A stretch of 61,045 nucleotides of DNA from Pseudoalteromonas luteoviolacea NCIMB 1944 (GTDB lineage: Bacteria > Pseudomonadota > Gammaproteobacteria > Enterobacterales > Alteromonadaceae): assembly GCF_001625565.1 (NCBI RefSeq), contig NZ_AUXS01000031.1, positions 1 to 61,045 on the forward strand. Reading direction: 5' to 3'. Shown here one piece after another: positions 19,097 to 29,033 of this stretch. The position numbers and the translations under genes were made by a program. Numbering within the stretch: position 1 is the first letter of the stretch; each line of letters starts with the position of its first letter. The notes under the pieces were generated by a model, which saw only the letters and a list, made by a program, of their open reading frames with translations, ran no database searches and had not been told where the DNA came from.

Positions 19097-20335
19097 ATGA
19101 GAATCACCGTGACTGCATCCCGTCAACTGTTAGAGTGCTTGAATAGTGCATTTCTACAAGCTTCAACTTTGGAGCAATATGCCGACAAAGTGGTACAACA
19201 GCACTTAATGATGAATGCTGCTTGGACTATTGAACAACGCGCATATTTTGTTACAACTCTCTACAATATGATCCGCTTCAGTCGCAAATTGTGCTGGGCC
19301 ATCGGGCGCAGCGATTTAATGGACTCCTTCTCTCAGTTAACTGCTGCTGATGTATGGAATATATGGGGGGCGTATACATTATTGAATGAGCAATCGCTAC
19401 CGGATTTTCCTGAAGTATCTTCTCTAAACTTAGCTGAGGTCCAATCGGCATTGTCATCTGCACCGCAAGATGTAATGTTAAGTATGCCTACTTGGTTACA
19501 TGAGCGAGCAAACGAAGAGCTGGGTGATATCTGGCCAACGGTAGCGACCGCATTAAATCAGAGCGCGGAGCATTTTATCCGAGTCAATTCTCTTAAAAGT
19601 GATGCCTTGTCACTGACAAAGAGTTTAGCCAAAGAGCAGATCAAAGCAGTGCCAGTAGACGGTTTGCAAAATGCGCTCAAAGTCGAACAAATGGGTTACC
19701 TTTTCCGTACTGATGCCTTTCAACAAGGGCACTTTGAAATGCAAGATGCTGGATCTCAACAATTGGCTACGTTGCTTGATGTACAACCTGGTATGAAAGT
19801 GGTTGATGCATGTGCGGGAGCAGGGGGCAAGAGTTTACATATTGCGGCACTATTAGAAAATAAAGGGCGTGTGTTGTCACTAGATATTCATCAACACAAG
19901 TTAGACACTTTAAAAAAGCGCGCAAAACGTGCAGGCTCCCATGTCATTGAAACACGTCTGATCCAAAACAGTAAAACGATAAAGCGACAAAAGGAAAAGT
20001 TCGATCGTGTATTATTGGACGTGCCATGCTCTGGTACTGGTATTTTTCGACGAAATCCAGATGCGAAATGGCATTTAACAGAAAAAAATATCGAAAACCT
20101 AGTCGCTTTGCAGCAAGATATTTTACAACGTTATAGTCAAATGTGTCGCGTGGGTGGCAAGCTTGTTTATGCAACGTGTTCCATTTTACCATCTGAAAAT
20201 GCGAATCAGGTTGAAAGGTTTTTAGCCAATAACCCAAATTGGCGTCTAGAAAAAGAACTGAGCTTAATGCCCGGGGTTAGCTCTGCGTTTGACGGTTTTT
20301 ACGGCGCATTGCTGGTTAAAAATGATAATTCATAG
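19097..20335 (+). CDS. RsmB/NOP-family RNA cytosine-C5 methyltransferase
   Basis: SAM-dependent RNA methyltransferase of 412 residues. The SAM site VVDACAGAGGKSLH is typical, and the two conserved cysteines are Cys311 (DVPCSGTG) and Cys361 (ATCSILPSEN), the latter being the nucleophile. It lacks the usual N-terminal NusB-like sequence of true RsmB, so it is a paralogue with an unassigned RNA position. The ATG at 19097 is chosen because the extension to 19043 is not family-like. The next gene follows after about 107 bases. Confidence 0.8.
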   Translation: MRITVTASRQLLECLNSAFLQASTLEQYADKVVQQHLMMNAAWTIEQRAYFVTTLYNMIRFSRKLCWAIGRSDLMDSFSQLTAADVWNIWGAYTLLNEQSLPDFPEVSSLNLAEVQSALSSAPQDVMLSMPTWLHERANEELGDIWPTVATALNQSAEHFIRVNSLKSDALSLTKSLAKEQIKAVPVDGLQNALKVEQMGYLFRTDAFQQGHFEMQDAGSQQLATLLDVQPGMKVVDACAGAGGKSLHIAALLENKGRVLSLDIHQHKLDTLKKRAKRAGSHVIETRLIQNSKTIKRQKEKFDRVLLDVPCSGTGIFRRNPDAKWHLTEKNIENLVALQQDILQRYSQMCRVGGKLVYATCSILPSENANQVERFLANNPNWRLEKELSLMPGVSSAFDGFYGALLVKNDNS

Positions 20336-20442
20336 TGCATTGGGTTGAAGTTTTGATAGTTTGACCCAACAGACATAAATACAAGTTATTAAGCATGTGC
20401 TATGTGAGTACTGCCAACATTTTATTCGTTAAAGGTTTGAGA

Positions 20443-20694
20443 ATGAATCCAATCATTTCATTGCTAAAAGAGCACAATATTTCTGATGAACAAATTAAAG
20501 AGGTATTTCAGGCATTAACTGAAAACCCTTTGATGGCTATGGCGACTGTGCAGCAGCTTGCTATTCCACCTGAAAAGTTACAGCAGCTCATGGGGTTGGT
20601 TATGCAAAACCCGGGTTTGATTAAAGAAGCGGTTGCTGAGCTAGGGCTTGATTATTCGAAAGTCGAAGCTGCAAAAGCGCAGTTGAACAAGTAG
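20443..20694 (+). CDS. DUF2999-like small protein
   Basis: Cytosolic all-helical protein of 83 residues, highly regular, starting MNPIISLLKEHNISDEQIKE. The length and sequence fit the DUF2999 family of Vibrionales and Alteromonadales; the identification is from memory of that family. Function is unknown. The ATG at 20443 is preferred to the upstream extension to 20395. Confidence 0.65.
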   Translation: MNPIISLLKEHNISDEQIKEVFQALTENPLMAMATVQQLAIPPEKLQQLMGLVMQNPGLIKEAVAELGLDYSKVEAAKAQLNK

Positions 20695-20717
20695 CCCTAT
20701 TTGGGTCCATCTTGTTG

Positions 20718-20754
20718 TCGCAATAAAAACCGCTTAAAAAGGCTTTTATTGCGA
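20718..20754. terminator. Bidirectional terminator
   Basis: TCGCAATAAAA with TTTTATTGCGA and an inner CC/GG pair forms a long stem between the DUF2999-like gene and the end of the minus-strand TonB receptor gene. Confidence 0.7.
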
Positions 20755-20758
20755 TACA

Positions 20759-23700
20759 TTAAAATGAATATTGTGCTTTGAGGGAGGCATAGCGCCCACG
20801 CCCACCGCCGTATGCACTGTGAAAGTTACCATTTCCGCCAATAATAAAGGGCCCTTTGTTATCGAAGAGGTTATGAACGCCTCCGGTAAAGGTTAACACT
20901 CTCGTTGAGCTGAGCTGATGTCGATATGAGGCATTGAGCGCGTGAGTGGTGAATGAAGGGAGATCATTACCCCAGAGCAATTCAGGGGCTTCAACACAAG
21001 AATCTATACTTCTCATACAATTTTCGGTGTTAATGGCCATACTATTGAGCCAATTTTGATACACTCGTTTGCTACGTTTTATCGGCCCTTTGTAATATGT
21101 GCTCCAACGAACTCGCCAATCTTTTTTTTGCCAAACAACAGAAGCAGTAGCCGTATCTTCAAATATATTGTGATCTAAATAACCTTCGTGAGCTTCATAC
21201 TTGTTCTCTTGCATGCTTGAAGACACTAGAGCGTGTTCTATAACATGATTCCAAGTGAGATTGAAATTAAATTGCCCAAGATTGTTGAGTGGGAAAATAT
21301 ATTGGGCGGTTACATCATAGCCCTTAGTGATCAGCTCATTGGCATTGGTCAAGCGTTGTTTTAGTTCAATAATTTGCCCGTCTTGGTCTCTCTTTATATC
21401 TTGACACAGGTGGTTTTCGGTACTATTTGAATCATTGCTTTGATAGCACTGCATCATGATATCGTGATGTGACAACGTGGTGATCACATCTTCGATTTTT
21501 ATCTGATATAAACTGGCGCTGAGGGTCAAATTTGGGGTGGCTTGTGGAGTTACAACAACGTCTATAGTAGATGTGTATGCGGTTTCAGGCTTTAAAAACG
21601 GATTACCTATGTTAGGTGAGTAGCTATTGTTATTGTCATGGAACACGCCGTCTCGCGCGATGGCCGATTGTATTCCTGCGTTTTTTCGGCAGTTTTCGTG
21701 TCCAGCCTTTATTGAAGTGGCTGTCACGCCATCACAAATATCATAAAACGCGTTGTAATCACCTCTAATGGGCGACATTAACTCGGTGATGGTAGGGGCA
21801 CGCATTGCTTTTGCCCAGTTTAATTTGAATGAATAGCTTGATGTGGGTTGATAGTTCAAACCAAGATTATAGCTTTGAATTAACCCCATTTTTGCCCAAC
21901 TGTAATCTGCAGCACGTGCTGAGAGTGATAGATTTAAATGTTTGGCAAACGGGAGATCATTGAGAAGTGGGACGGATAGTTCGGTAAATACTTCATAGCT
22001 AGAAACATCGCCTGAAAAGTTCGGTATATAATTGAATGTAACGCCGCCATTTGGGACATTTGTCGACACTGATTGTGTGTCTTTGCGATAATCAAAACCG
22101 AAAACCGCATTTACTGGACCACTTGGCAATACCGCAAGGGGGCCAGAGACATTTGCTGAAAGCGAAACTAGAGAGATCTCAGTGTCTAGGGTTGGATTAG
22201 CTCTAATGTAATCGGCCGCTGCGCCACTTATTGTCCCTTCTCCAAACAAATTGATGGGAACACACCCTGACTTTCTTGCTTCTGGGTCCTGACAACGTAT
22301 TGAGCCATCTTCGAGTAGTTCTACAGTTAAGGCCTGCCTAACATTGGCAACTCTTATCTCATTAAATCGAGTTTGCTTTTGCTTAAACATACCGTAGCCG
22401 ATGGCTGCATCCCACTGCCAGTCATTGGTGAAAAAACCATTGAGACCAGCCCAAGCACGAGTGGTTTCCCTCGTGTTGTCATTGGTGACGAAACCGACCT
22501 CGTGAAATAAGCGATCCCACTTGATATCGACTTGGTTGGCTTGTGCACGGATCTGGGGAGGAACAAAAGGGTTATCAAAGGGGATTGCCCCAATACAATC
22601 AGAACCGAACTGCTGCTGGGATGGATTGAAGGTGATGACCATATCACATTCATCTTCGTTTTCCGGTGATTTTATATTGTGGGCATCATTTTGGCTGTGG
22701 TGTATTTGCAAGTAAGCGCGATTGTCTAAATTAAAATCAAGCTCGCTTTTTATAGCTATATTGAGCTGCTTATTTGGGATTTTTAATTTATTAAATTGAT
22801 TATAGTGTATACCGTGCGCTTCTTCTTGCCAGTCTTGGCGCAAAGTTTGACCGTCATACCAAAAGCCAGAGTTTGGTTGAAAGCTGCTGGTTTCATTGAA
22901 CACGCCGCCGGGTAACGCGTCACTTAGTGAAGTCCATTCTGATTGTTCGATGTCACGCATACACCGATAAGCAGTTCGATGATGGTTATCATATGTGGCT
23001 GTAAGCATGGTATTGCACATTCTTTTATGATCATAACGCCAATCATCTTGCTGTTGTGCGCGAGACCTATCCCAATAATCTAAGCCAAATTGTTCCAAAT
23101 ATGAGGTGCTCAGCAATAGCATACCTTGTCCATCCGCGAAGTGCGTGCCGATATCTCCATTAAAGGCGACTTCACGATCGCCGCCAGATGTACTTTCTCC
23201 GAAGCGCACTGAAAATGACATGTCGTCTTTCGCCTGTTTGGTCAGGATATTGACAACACCGGATATTGCGCCTGAACCATAGGCAGCGGAAGCACCTCCG
23301 GTGATGATCTCAACTCGTTCAATTATGCCTTTGGGCAAAGTTGATAGGCTGACTAAATCTCCGGAATAGCTGTTAGAAACGACCCTGCGGCCGTCAATCA
23401 ATGTAAGTGTACGGTTGAGCCCTAAACCGCGTAGGTCGATGGTAGAGAGCCCGGTGTTGTGAGTACTATTTTGAGAATTAGAGTGACTGATCCCTTCATT
23501 TATTTGCGGTACTTCACTGACTAAAACTTCTGATAGTGAGGAAAATGCAGAATGATCAATCGCGTTATCTGAAATAGTCACGAGTGTATGTGTACTGTGG
23601 TTTCGCCCCTGCGTTAGGTGAGAGCCGGTGACAGCTATGCGCTCGATATCGGTATGGTTTGTATGACCCTGCCTTTTGATTGTCGAGGAGAGTTCAGGTA

Positions 23701-23785
23701 CAGATATATCGCTTGCTTTACATATGCAACTTACGCCTATCGCCATAGAGAAAGCAGCTATGTTAGGTTTTTTACTAGATAACAC
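20759..23785 (-). CDS. TonB-dependent outer-membrane receptor
   Basis: Large receptor of 1008 residues. The first 30 residues hold a hydrophobic export segment. A TonB-box-like stretch (ERIAVTGSH) is followed by the plug, with the typical TIDLRGLGLNRTLTLIDGRR and the GGASAAYGSGAISGVVNI block. The C-terminal half is the 22-strand barrel, ending in Phe. The style is that of peptide/oligosaccharide receptors of Alteromonadales rather than of siderophore receptors, but no substrate gene is adjacent. The start is a GTG with AAGGAAG four bases ahead. Confidence 0.9.
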   Translation of the reverse strand: MLSSKKPNIAAFSMAIGVSCICKASDISVPELSSTIKRQGHTNHTDIERIAVTGSHLTQGRNHSTHTLVTISDNAIDHSAFSSLSEVLVSEVPQINEGISHSNSQNSTHNTGLSTIDLRGLGLNRTLTLIDGRRVVSNSYSGDLVSLSTLPKGIIERVEIITGGASAAYGSGAISGVVNILTKQAKDDMSFSVRFGESTSGGDREVAFNGDIGTHFADGQGMLLLSTSYLEQFGLDYWDRSRAQQQDDWRYDHKRMCNTMLTATYDNHHRTAYRCMRDIEQSEWTSLSDALPGGVFNETSSFQPNSGFWYDGQTLRQDWQEEAHGIHYNQFNKLKIPNKQLNIAIKSELDFNLDNRAYLQIHHSQNDAHNIKSPENEDECDMVITFNPSQQQFGSDCIGAIPFDNPFVPPQIRAQANQVDIKWDRLFHEVGFVTNDNTRETTRAWAGLNGFFTNDWQWDAAIGYGMFKQKQTRFNEIRVANVRQALTVELLEDGSIRCQDPEARKSGCVPINLFGEGTISGAAADYIRANPTLDTEISLVSLSANVSGPLAVLPSGPVNAVFGFDYRKDTQSVSTNVPNGGVTFNYIPNFSGDVSSYEVFTELSVPLLNDLPFAKHLNLSLSARAADYSWAKMGLIQSYNLGLNYQPTSSYSFKLNWAKAMRAPTITELMSPIRGDYNAFYDICDGVTATSIKAGHENCRKNAGIQSAIARDGVFHDNNNSYSPNIGNPFLKPETAYTSTIDVVVTPQATPNLTLSASLYQIKIEDVITTLSHHDIMMQCYQSNDSNSTENHLCQDIKRDQDGQIIELKQRLTNANELITKGYDVTAQYIFPLNNLGQFNFNLTWNHVIEHALVSSSMQENKYEAHEGYLDHNIFEDTATASVVWQKKDWRVRWSTYYKGPIKRSKRVYQNWLNSMAINTENCMRSIDSCVEAPELLWGNDLPSFTTHALNASYRHQLSSTRVLTFTGGVHNLFDNKGPFIIGGNGNFHSAYGGGRGRYASLKAQYSF

Positions 23786-24161
23786 TAAACTTCCTTAATC
23801 ACACAAATTAGTCAGTAAAAAATCAAACATTGAGTCGATGTACATGGCAACACGCTCAACATCCATGACTCAAGAGATCGTATTGCAATCTATCAACTGT
23901 TTATTAATTTATAATTATATGTTTATTAAATGTGAATTAAAAGTGCGTTAAGATGAGAAAAATGAGCGTAATCATGTTTGGGGTGTTTTTATATAGAAGG
24001 TATTTTTCAGAAGTAATGCGATAAGAAAAAATGATATATAGAAACGATAAAAGGGCCATATAGGCCCTTTGGTGAAGTATCGTTCAAGTTAGTATGGTTA
24101 CCCTAACCCCTTAAGGCAACCAACCAATTGTTTTGCAAAAGCGGCATATCTCGTTAAGTTT
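23786..24161. other. Intergenic region between nupC and the TonB receptor gene
   Basis: 376 bases without a gene. It holds the promoter region of the TonB receptor gene (AT-rich, 23830-23990) and the tail of the nupC transcript. A second weak fold, GGTTGCC pairing with GGTAACC on the minus strand (about 24092-24121), lies between the nupC stop and the terminator. I see nothing else. Confidence 0.5.
24050..24070. terminator. Terminator downstream of nupC
   Basis: AAAGGGCC and GGCCCTTT form an 8-base-pair stem with a 5-base loop. On the minus strand it is followed by a T-rich stretch, fitting the end of the udk-nupC transcript. Confidence 0.7.
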
Positions 24162-25385
24162 CTAAGCTAGCGAGAGGAAAAAACCTGCTATTGCTGCGCT
24201 CATTAGGTTAGCCATTGACCCTGCTAAAACCGCCCTGAGCCCTAAGCGTGCGATATCCTTTCGACGACTAGGGGCCATACCGCCTAGTCCACCTAGTAAA
24301 ATTGCAATCGACGACAGGTTAGCAAATCCACATAACGCAAATGTGACAATTGCTTGAGTATGTTCAGATAACCCATCGCGATAATTCATAAAGTCTAAGT
24401 AAGCAACAAATTCGTTGACTACTAATTTCTGGCCAATAAAGCTACCAGCAGTTACAGCTTCTGCCCACGGTACACCAATCATCCAAGCAACCGGTGCAAA
24501 GACATAGCCTAAAATCTCTTGCAATGTCAGCTCTGGGTGATTAAACCAGCTGCCGATGCCGCCAAGTAAACCGTTCATCAGCGCGATTAAAGCTACAAAA
24601 GCTAATAGCATCGCACCGACATTCAGTGCTAAGTGCATACCACTTGAAGCACCAGCCGCAGCTGCGTCAATGACGTTAACAGGCTTGTCTTCGCCACTGT
24701 CTACTTCAGCTAGATTTTCTTTGGTTTTTTCTGTTTCAGGCACAATCATCTTGGCCATTAAAAAACCACCTGGCGCGGCCATAAAGCTTGCTGCAATTAG
24801 GTATTTTAAATCTACGCCAATCGCAACATAACCAGCCATAACTGAGCCAGCTACGGTTGCAAGACCACCTACCATGACGGCAAATAATTCTGACTGAGTC
24901 ATTTTGGGAATGAATGGCTTCACAATCAGAGGTGCTTCAGTCTGACCCACGAAGATATTCGCGGTTGCAGACAAAGACTCTGGGCGTGATGTTTTAAGCA
25001 GTTTTTGTAATCCACCACCTAAAATTTTAATTATCCATTCCATAATCCCTACGTGGTATAAAACACCAACCAGCGCAGAGAAAAATACAATTACAGGTAG
25101 CACCTGAATTGCAAATACAAATCCAATTGTTTCTTGAGCGGCCAGAGGGCCGAATAAGAAGCTGATCCCGTCATTGGCATAACCAATAACCGATGACACA
25201 GCAGCGGACATTGCCGCCAGTGCGTTTTTACCTGCTTCTATAAATAGTACAAAGCCGCCGATAACGACTTGCATTAAAAATGCGATGCCTACAGTTCTTT
25301 TGTTTATTGCGCTGCGGTTCGTTGAAGCCGCGAAAGCAATACCTAGTAGCATCATCATGCCGACTAGGCTCATTATTGTTGTCAT
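24162..25385 (-). CDS. nupC: Concentrative nucleoside transporter (NupC/CNT family)
   Basis: Inner-membrane symporter of 407 residues that imports nucleosides with a cation. CNT-family blocks are visible: the glutamate-bearing [15 protein letters not shown], the later [17 protein letters not shown], and [17 protein letters not shown] near the end. Around ten hydrophobic segments are present. It follows udk by 17 bases in the same direction and is divergent from deoB-deoD, so the four genes cover uptake, phosphorylation and phosphorolysis of nucleosides. Confidence 0.88.
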   Translation of the reverse strand: MTTIMSLVGMMMLLGIAFAASTNRSAINKRTVGIAFLMQVVIGGFVLFIEAGKNALAAMSAAVSSVIGYANDGISFLFGPLAAQETIGFVFAIQVLPVIVFFSALVGVLYHVGIMEWIIKILGGGLQKLLKTSRPESLSATANIFVGQTEAPLIVKPFIPKMTQSELFAVMVGGLATVAGSVMAGYVAIGVDLKYLIAASFMAAPGGFLMAKMIVPETEKTKENLAEVDSGEDKPVNVIDAAAAGASSGMHLALNVGAMLLAFVALIALMNGLLGGIGSWFNHPELTLQEILGYVFAPVAWMIGVPWAEAVTAGSFIGQKLVVNEFVAYLDFMNYRDGLSEHTQAIVTFALCGFANLSSIAILLGGLGGMAPSRRKDIARLGLRAVLAGSMANLMSAAIAGFFLSLA

Positions 25386-25402
25386 GCCAAAATGTTCCCG
25401 TT

Positions 25403-26032
25403 TTATTCTTGCAGCAAATATTTTATTTTACTTTTAATAATATCAATCGCAACGCGATTCATACCGCCACGGGTCACGACCAAGTCGGCATTGTGCTTCG
25501 ATGGTTCGATAAATTGATAAAACATCGGCCTTACCGTTGCTTGATACTGCTCAACAACAGAAGAAATGCTTCTGCCTCTGTGCTCGATATCACGCTGCAT
25601 ACGACGTAATAAACAAATATCAAGCGGGGTATCAATAAATACCTTTATATCAAATTCTTCTATTAATGCTGGGTCGCTTAACAGTAAAATCCCTTCGACA
25701 ATTAAAATTTTTGCCGGATTCACTGTACGCGTCTCACTACTGCGTGTGTGTTGAGCATAATCATAAGTCGGGACTTGTACTGATTTACCTAGACGTAACT
25801 GTCCAAGGTGCTCTTTCATCAACGCATGCTCAAACGCATCCGGATGGTCATAATTTGTTTGAGTTCTATGCTCAAATGGCAAATGCGATTGATCTTTATA
25901 GTAAGCATCTTCTTCTATAACAGCAATAGTGCCTGACTCAAGTTCATTCACTAGCTCGTTATATATAGTTTGACTAAAAAGAGACTTACCGGACGCAGAA
26001 GCGCCAGCTATGGCTATAATTGTTCGTGTCAC
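25403..26032 (-). CDS. udk: Uridine kinase
   Basis: Phosphorylates uridine and cytidine in the pyrimidine salvage pathway. The protein has 209 residues, the usual length. The P-loop GASASGKS is at 10-17, and the uridine-binding YDHPDAFEH and the [13 protein letters not shown] lid are present. The start is a GTG with a weak ribosome-binding site. It is the first gene of the udk-nupC pair. Confidence 0.93.
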   Translation of the reverse strand: MTRTIIAIAGASASGKSLFSQTIYNELVNELESGTIAVIEEDAYYKDQSHLPFEHRTQTNYDHPDAFEHALMKEHLGQLRLGKSVQVPTYDYAQHTRSSETRTVNPAKILIVEGILLLSDPALIEEFDIKVFIDTPLDICLLRRMQRDIEHRGRSISSVVEQYQATVRPMFYQFIEPSKHNADLVVTRGGMNRVAIDIIKSKIKYLLQE

Positions 26033-26149
26033 TAAAGTTCACACCCAGCTATTGTTAACGTTGGAAGATCACAATAGCAAAAAAGACACGATTAATCTCT
26101 TTTGCCTCGCTTAAGGATCAAATTTAAATGTTTTGGTCTATTCAAAACA

Positions 26150-26161
26150 GGACTTATGTCC
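26150..26161. promoter_or_regulatory. Candidate operator, copy 1 (GGACTTATGTCC)
   Basis: Palindrome GGAC-TTAT-GTCC. A matching palindrome with one base changed in the spacer lies 82 bases away. The pair in a divergent salvage promoter region suggests a shared regulator, possibly with DNA looping. Confidence 0.4.
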
Positions 26162-26231
26162 TCTGGTATAACCAGATTTTTTATTTATTTAAAATGGGTA
26201 CTAATAAGATTTATTATGGTTTTGTGACAGC

Positions 26232-26243
26232 GGACTAATGTCC
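26232..26243. promoter_or_regulatory. Candidate operator, copy 2 (GGACTAATGTCC)
   Basis: Second copy of the GGAC-N4-GTCC palindrome, about 100 bases upstream of deoB. It does not match the CytR or DeoR sites known from E. coli. Confidence 0.4.
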
Positions 26244-26342
26244 TGTACGATATATTTAGGTAGCAATAAAGTAACGACCTCTGGGAGCACAAGTGCTTTA
26301 TAAAAACAAAATACGGCCCAGACAAAAGATGAGAGGTGATAT

Positions 26343-27557
26343 ATGGCAAGAGCAATTATATTAATGGCAGATAGCCTTGGAATTGGAGCAGCACCAGATG
26401 CAGATAAATTTGGTGATGTAGGGGCCAATACGCTAGCTCATCTTTTGCAAGCATATAAAGAGGAAAAAGGAGAAGCGTTAGCAATCCCTAATTTGAGCAA
26501 ACTAGGATTGGTTGATGCCTGTGAAGCCGCAGGTGGTGAGACCTGTCAAGTGTCTGAGCGTCAGCATCCTACAGCTGCATGGGGTTATGCAAAAGAGCTT
26601 TCGAGTGGTAAAGATACACCGTCTGGTCATTGGGAGATGGCAGGCGTACCGGTTTTATTTGACTGGGGTTACTTTCCAAATACTCAGCCTTGTTTCCCGC
26701 AAGAATTCATAGAAGAACTGTGTAAAAGAGCAGACATCCCGGGCATTTTAGGGAATTGTTACGGCTCTGGCACAGTGATTTTAGAGCAACTGGGTGAGGA
26801 GCATGTCAAAACCGGCATGCCAATTTGTTACACCTCAGTTGACAGTGTATTTCAAATAGCCGCTCATGAGCAGTCATTTGGCCTAGAAAAGCTTTATCAA
26901 GTATGTGAAATCGCACGGGCACTGCTTGATGAAATGAACATAGGTAGAGTGATTGCGCGGCCGTTTATAGGCACTTCGAGTGCCGACTTTATTCGTACAG
27001 GTAATCGTCGCGATTACTCTGTGTTGCCACCGGCGCCAACTGTGTTAGACAAGTTAGCTGCCAATGGTGGTGAGGTGATCAGCATTGGTAAAATTGCAGA
27101 TATTTATGCACACCAAGGTATCACTCAAAAACATAAAGCGCCTGGTTTAATGAATTTACTGAATAAAACCAGTGAAGTGATTGACTCAGCGCCAGACAAC
27201 AGTTTGATCTTCACTAATTTAGTGGACTTTGATGAAAAGTTTGGTCATCGACGCAATGCCGTCGGTTATGCCGAGGCGTTAGCTGAATTCGACGCGTATT
27301 TGCCGACGATATTGGGCAAACTACAAGATGACGATGTGCTGATTATAACTGCGGACCATGGTTGCGACCCTACAGCACCTGGTACCGACCACACAAGAGA
27401 ATATGTGCCTGTATTGGCATACCGTAATGGAATGAACAATACTCCATTAGGTGAAAGAAACAGCTTCGCAGACATAGGTCAAACGCTTGCCCAGTGGTTT
27501 AACCTTGAAGCATTAGAATATGGTGACGGCTTTGCCGACAAGTTGGTTACAGCTTAA
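26343..27557 (+). CDS. deoB: Phosphopentomutase
   Basis: Interconverts (deoxy)ribose-1-phosphate and (deoxy)ribose-5-phosphate, linking nucleoside phosphorolysis to sugar metabolism. The 404-residue length is typical. Alkaline-phosphatase-superfamily metal sites are seen in [13 protein letters not shown] near the N terminus and in [13 protein letters not shown] and [10 protein letters not shown] near the C terminus; the phosphoryl-accepting Thr lies in [11 protein letters not shown]. An AGAGGTG site precedes the ATG. deoD follows after 17 bases. Confidence 0.95.
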   Translation: MARAIILMADSLGIGAAPDADKFGDVGANTLAHLLQAYKEEKGEALAIPNLSKLGLVDACEAAGGETCQVSERQHPTAAWGYAKELSSGKDTPSGHWEMAGVPVLFDWGYFPNTQPCFPQEFIEELCKRADIPGILGNCYGSGTVILEQLGEEHVKTGMPICYTSVDSVFQIAAHEQSFGLEKLYQVCEIARALLDEMNIGRVIARPFIGTSSADFIRTGNRRDYSVLPPAPTVLDKLAANGGEVISIGKIADIYAHQGITQKHKAPGLMNLLNKTSEVIDSAPDNSLIFTNLVDFDEKFGHRRNAVGYAEALAEFDAYLPTILGKLQDDDVLIITADHGCDPTAPGTDHTREYVPVLAYRNGMNNTPLGERNSFADIGQTLAQWFNLEALEYGDGFADKLVTA

Positions 27558-27574
27558 GTTAAAGGAAACATGTT

Positions 27575-28276
27575 ATGAGTACTCCGCATATTAATGCAAA
27601 CCCAGGTGATTTTGCTGAAACGGTATTGATGCCTGGTGATCCACTACGTGCAAAGTATATTGCTGAGAACTTCTTAGAAGACGCTCGCCAAGTTACTGAC
27701 GTTCGTAACATGTTTGGATTTACTGGTACATATAAAGGTAAACCAGTGAGCATTATGGGCTCAGGTATGGGTATTCCATCAATGTCTATTTATGCTCGAG
27801 AGTTAATTGTAAGCTTTGGTGTTAAAAACCTAATACGTATTGGTACGTGTGGCGGGATCAGCCAAGACACAAAAATCCGCGATGTGATTTTTGCACAAGG
27901 TGCAAGTACGGACTCAAACGTAAACAGAGCACGTGTACGTGGCTACGATATGGCTGCTATTGCTGACTTTGGATTACTTGAAAATGGCGTTAATGCAGCA
28001 AGAAAGCTAGGTATTGATGCAAAAGTAGGTAACGTATTTACAACAGATACATTTTATCAAGCTGACGCAAGTTTCTATCAAGAGTTAGACAAGTTAGGTG
28101 TCCTAGCTGTAGATATGGAAACTGCGGGTATGTACGGTGTTGCAGCGGAATACGGTGCAAAAGCAATGGCATTATTTACGGTAAGCGACCACGTAATCAC
28201 AGGCGAAGCAACGCCACCTGAAGAGCGTCAAAGCACGTTCAATGAAATGGTTAAAATTGCATTAGAATCAATTTAA
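27575..28276 (+). CDS. deoD: Purine nucleoside phosphorylase
   Basis: Splits purine (deoxy)nucleosides with phosphate to base and sugar-1-phosphate. The protein has 233 residues and is a typical hexameric DeoD: it begins with the nucleoside-binding [13 protein letters not shown], has MPGDPLRAK with the phosphate-binding Arg, IRIGTCGG, and [11 protein letters not shown] for sugar binding. It is co-transcribed with deoB and supplies its substrate. Confidence 0.95.
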   Translation: MSTPHINANPGDFAETVLMPGDPLRAKYIAENFLEDARQVTDVRNMFGFTGTYKGKPVSIMGSGMGIPSMSIYARELIVSFGVKNLIRIGTCGGISQDTKIRDVIFAQGASTDSNVNRARVRGYDMAAIADFGLLENGVNAARKLGIDAKVGNVFTTDTFYQADASFYQELDKLGVLAVDMETAGMYGVAAEYGAKAMALFTVSDHVITGEATPPEERQSTFNEMVKIALESI

Positions 28277-28372
28277 TTTAAAGCAGTGTTATTGCAACGC
28301 TGCTTGAACAGTTCCTTGGTAACGTAATCGCAGAGTTTTGGAGACACGCCTAAAACAAAGCGAATCACACCC

Positions 28373-28402
28373 AAAAAGCCGCACCTAGTGCGGCTTTTTT
28401 TT
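28373..28402 (+). terminator. Rho-independent terminator of deoB-deoD
   Basis: AAAAAGCCGCAC and GTGCGGCTTTTT form a GC-rich stem with a 3-base loop, followed by a long T run. Confidence 0.9.
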
Positions 28403-28493
28403 ATTTTTAAATTAAAGAGTTGGTCGCTGTTTTGTTCCATTTATGGTACAAATCTACTTCCTTTTATATTTGGGAATAAAATAGAGAAATAAT

Positions 28494-28829
28494 ATGATTA
28501 AACATGCTGCTGCAATGGTACTTGGCAGTGCCGCTTTTTTTTCACAGGCAAATACATGTATTAAAAGTGGATGTACTGATATTGTGGAAACTTTGTTTGT
28601 CAACGAGGGTGGTCAGATATACGTTGGAACGCCTGGAAACGAAAAGCTGGCAAATTGTAGCCCGGTAGAAGGGACTTATTTTACGATTTCAAATAGTAGT
28701 ACGAACAGGCAAGAAATATACTCTTTGTTGCTGACTGCATACTCTATGCGAGAGCGTGTGCAACTTCGAGTAAAAGAAGGCACCACTGGTTGTACGATAG
28801 CTTATGCTCGAGTTGATGAGCGTTGGTAA
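28494..28829 (+). CDS. Small exported protein, unknown function
   Basis: Protein of 111 residues with a signal peptide ending at SQA. The mature form begins NTCIKSGC and has four cysteines, likely in two disulfides. I do not recognise the family. It is monocistronic, with AGAGAAATAAT ahead of the ATG. Some Alteromonadales proteins look alike, but no function is known. Confidence 0.6.
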   Translation: MIKHAAAMVLGSAAFFSQANTCIKSGCTDIVETLFVNEGGQIYVGTPGNEKLANCSPVEGTYFTISNSSTNRQEIYSLLLTAYSMRERVQLRVKEGTTGCTIAYARVDERW

Positions 28830-29033
28830 CTTGATTCTAAACGTTTGACTTCATAAGAGAGATCTACAAATTGAATATACTGTTCTGCGTGGCTGTGTCA
28901 TATTCGCCATAGTTTAGTTCGTTATTTGCCCGCAGTTTTTAGGGTTTCTAGTCGATTTTCGTATTTAAATCAATGTTTCTAAAAATGCAATGTTGTACTA
29001 TGGTTAACTCATTAAAGCGATTCGACAAACCGA

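Larger units (their letters stand above)
26033..26342. other. Divergent regulatory region, udk-nupC / deoB-deoD
   Basis: 310 bases between the two divergent salvage operons. It contains both promoters, although I could not fix either one precisely, and the two GGAC-N4-GTCC palindromes listed separately. A TTTGTGACA half-site resembling CRP sites is at about 26220, without a good second half. Confidence 0.5.

Noticed and set aside
24092..24121. Possible riboswitch downstream of nupC
   Set aside because: The fold is a single 7-base-pair stem with a G-U pair, located after the gene, and matches no riboswitch class that I know.
26220..26240. CRP-like site TTTGTGACA near deoB
   Set aside because: Only one half-site fits; the other half lacks the TCACA complement.
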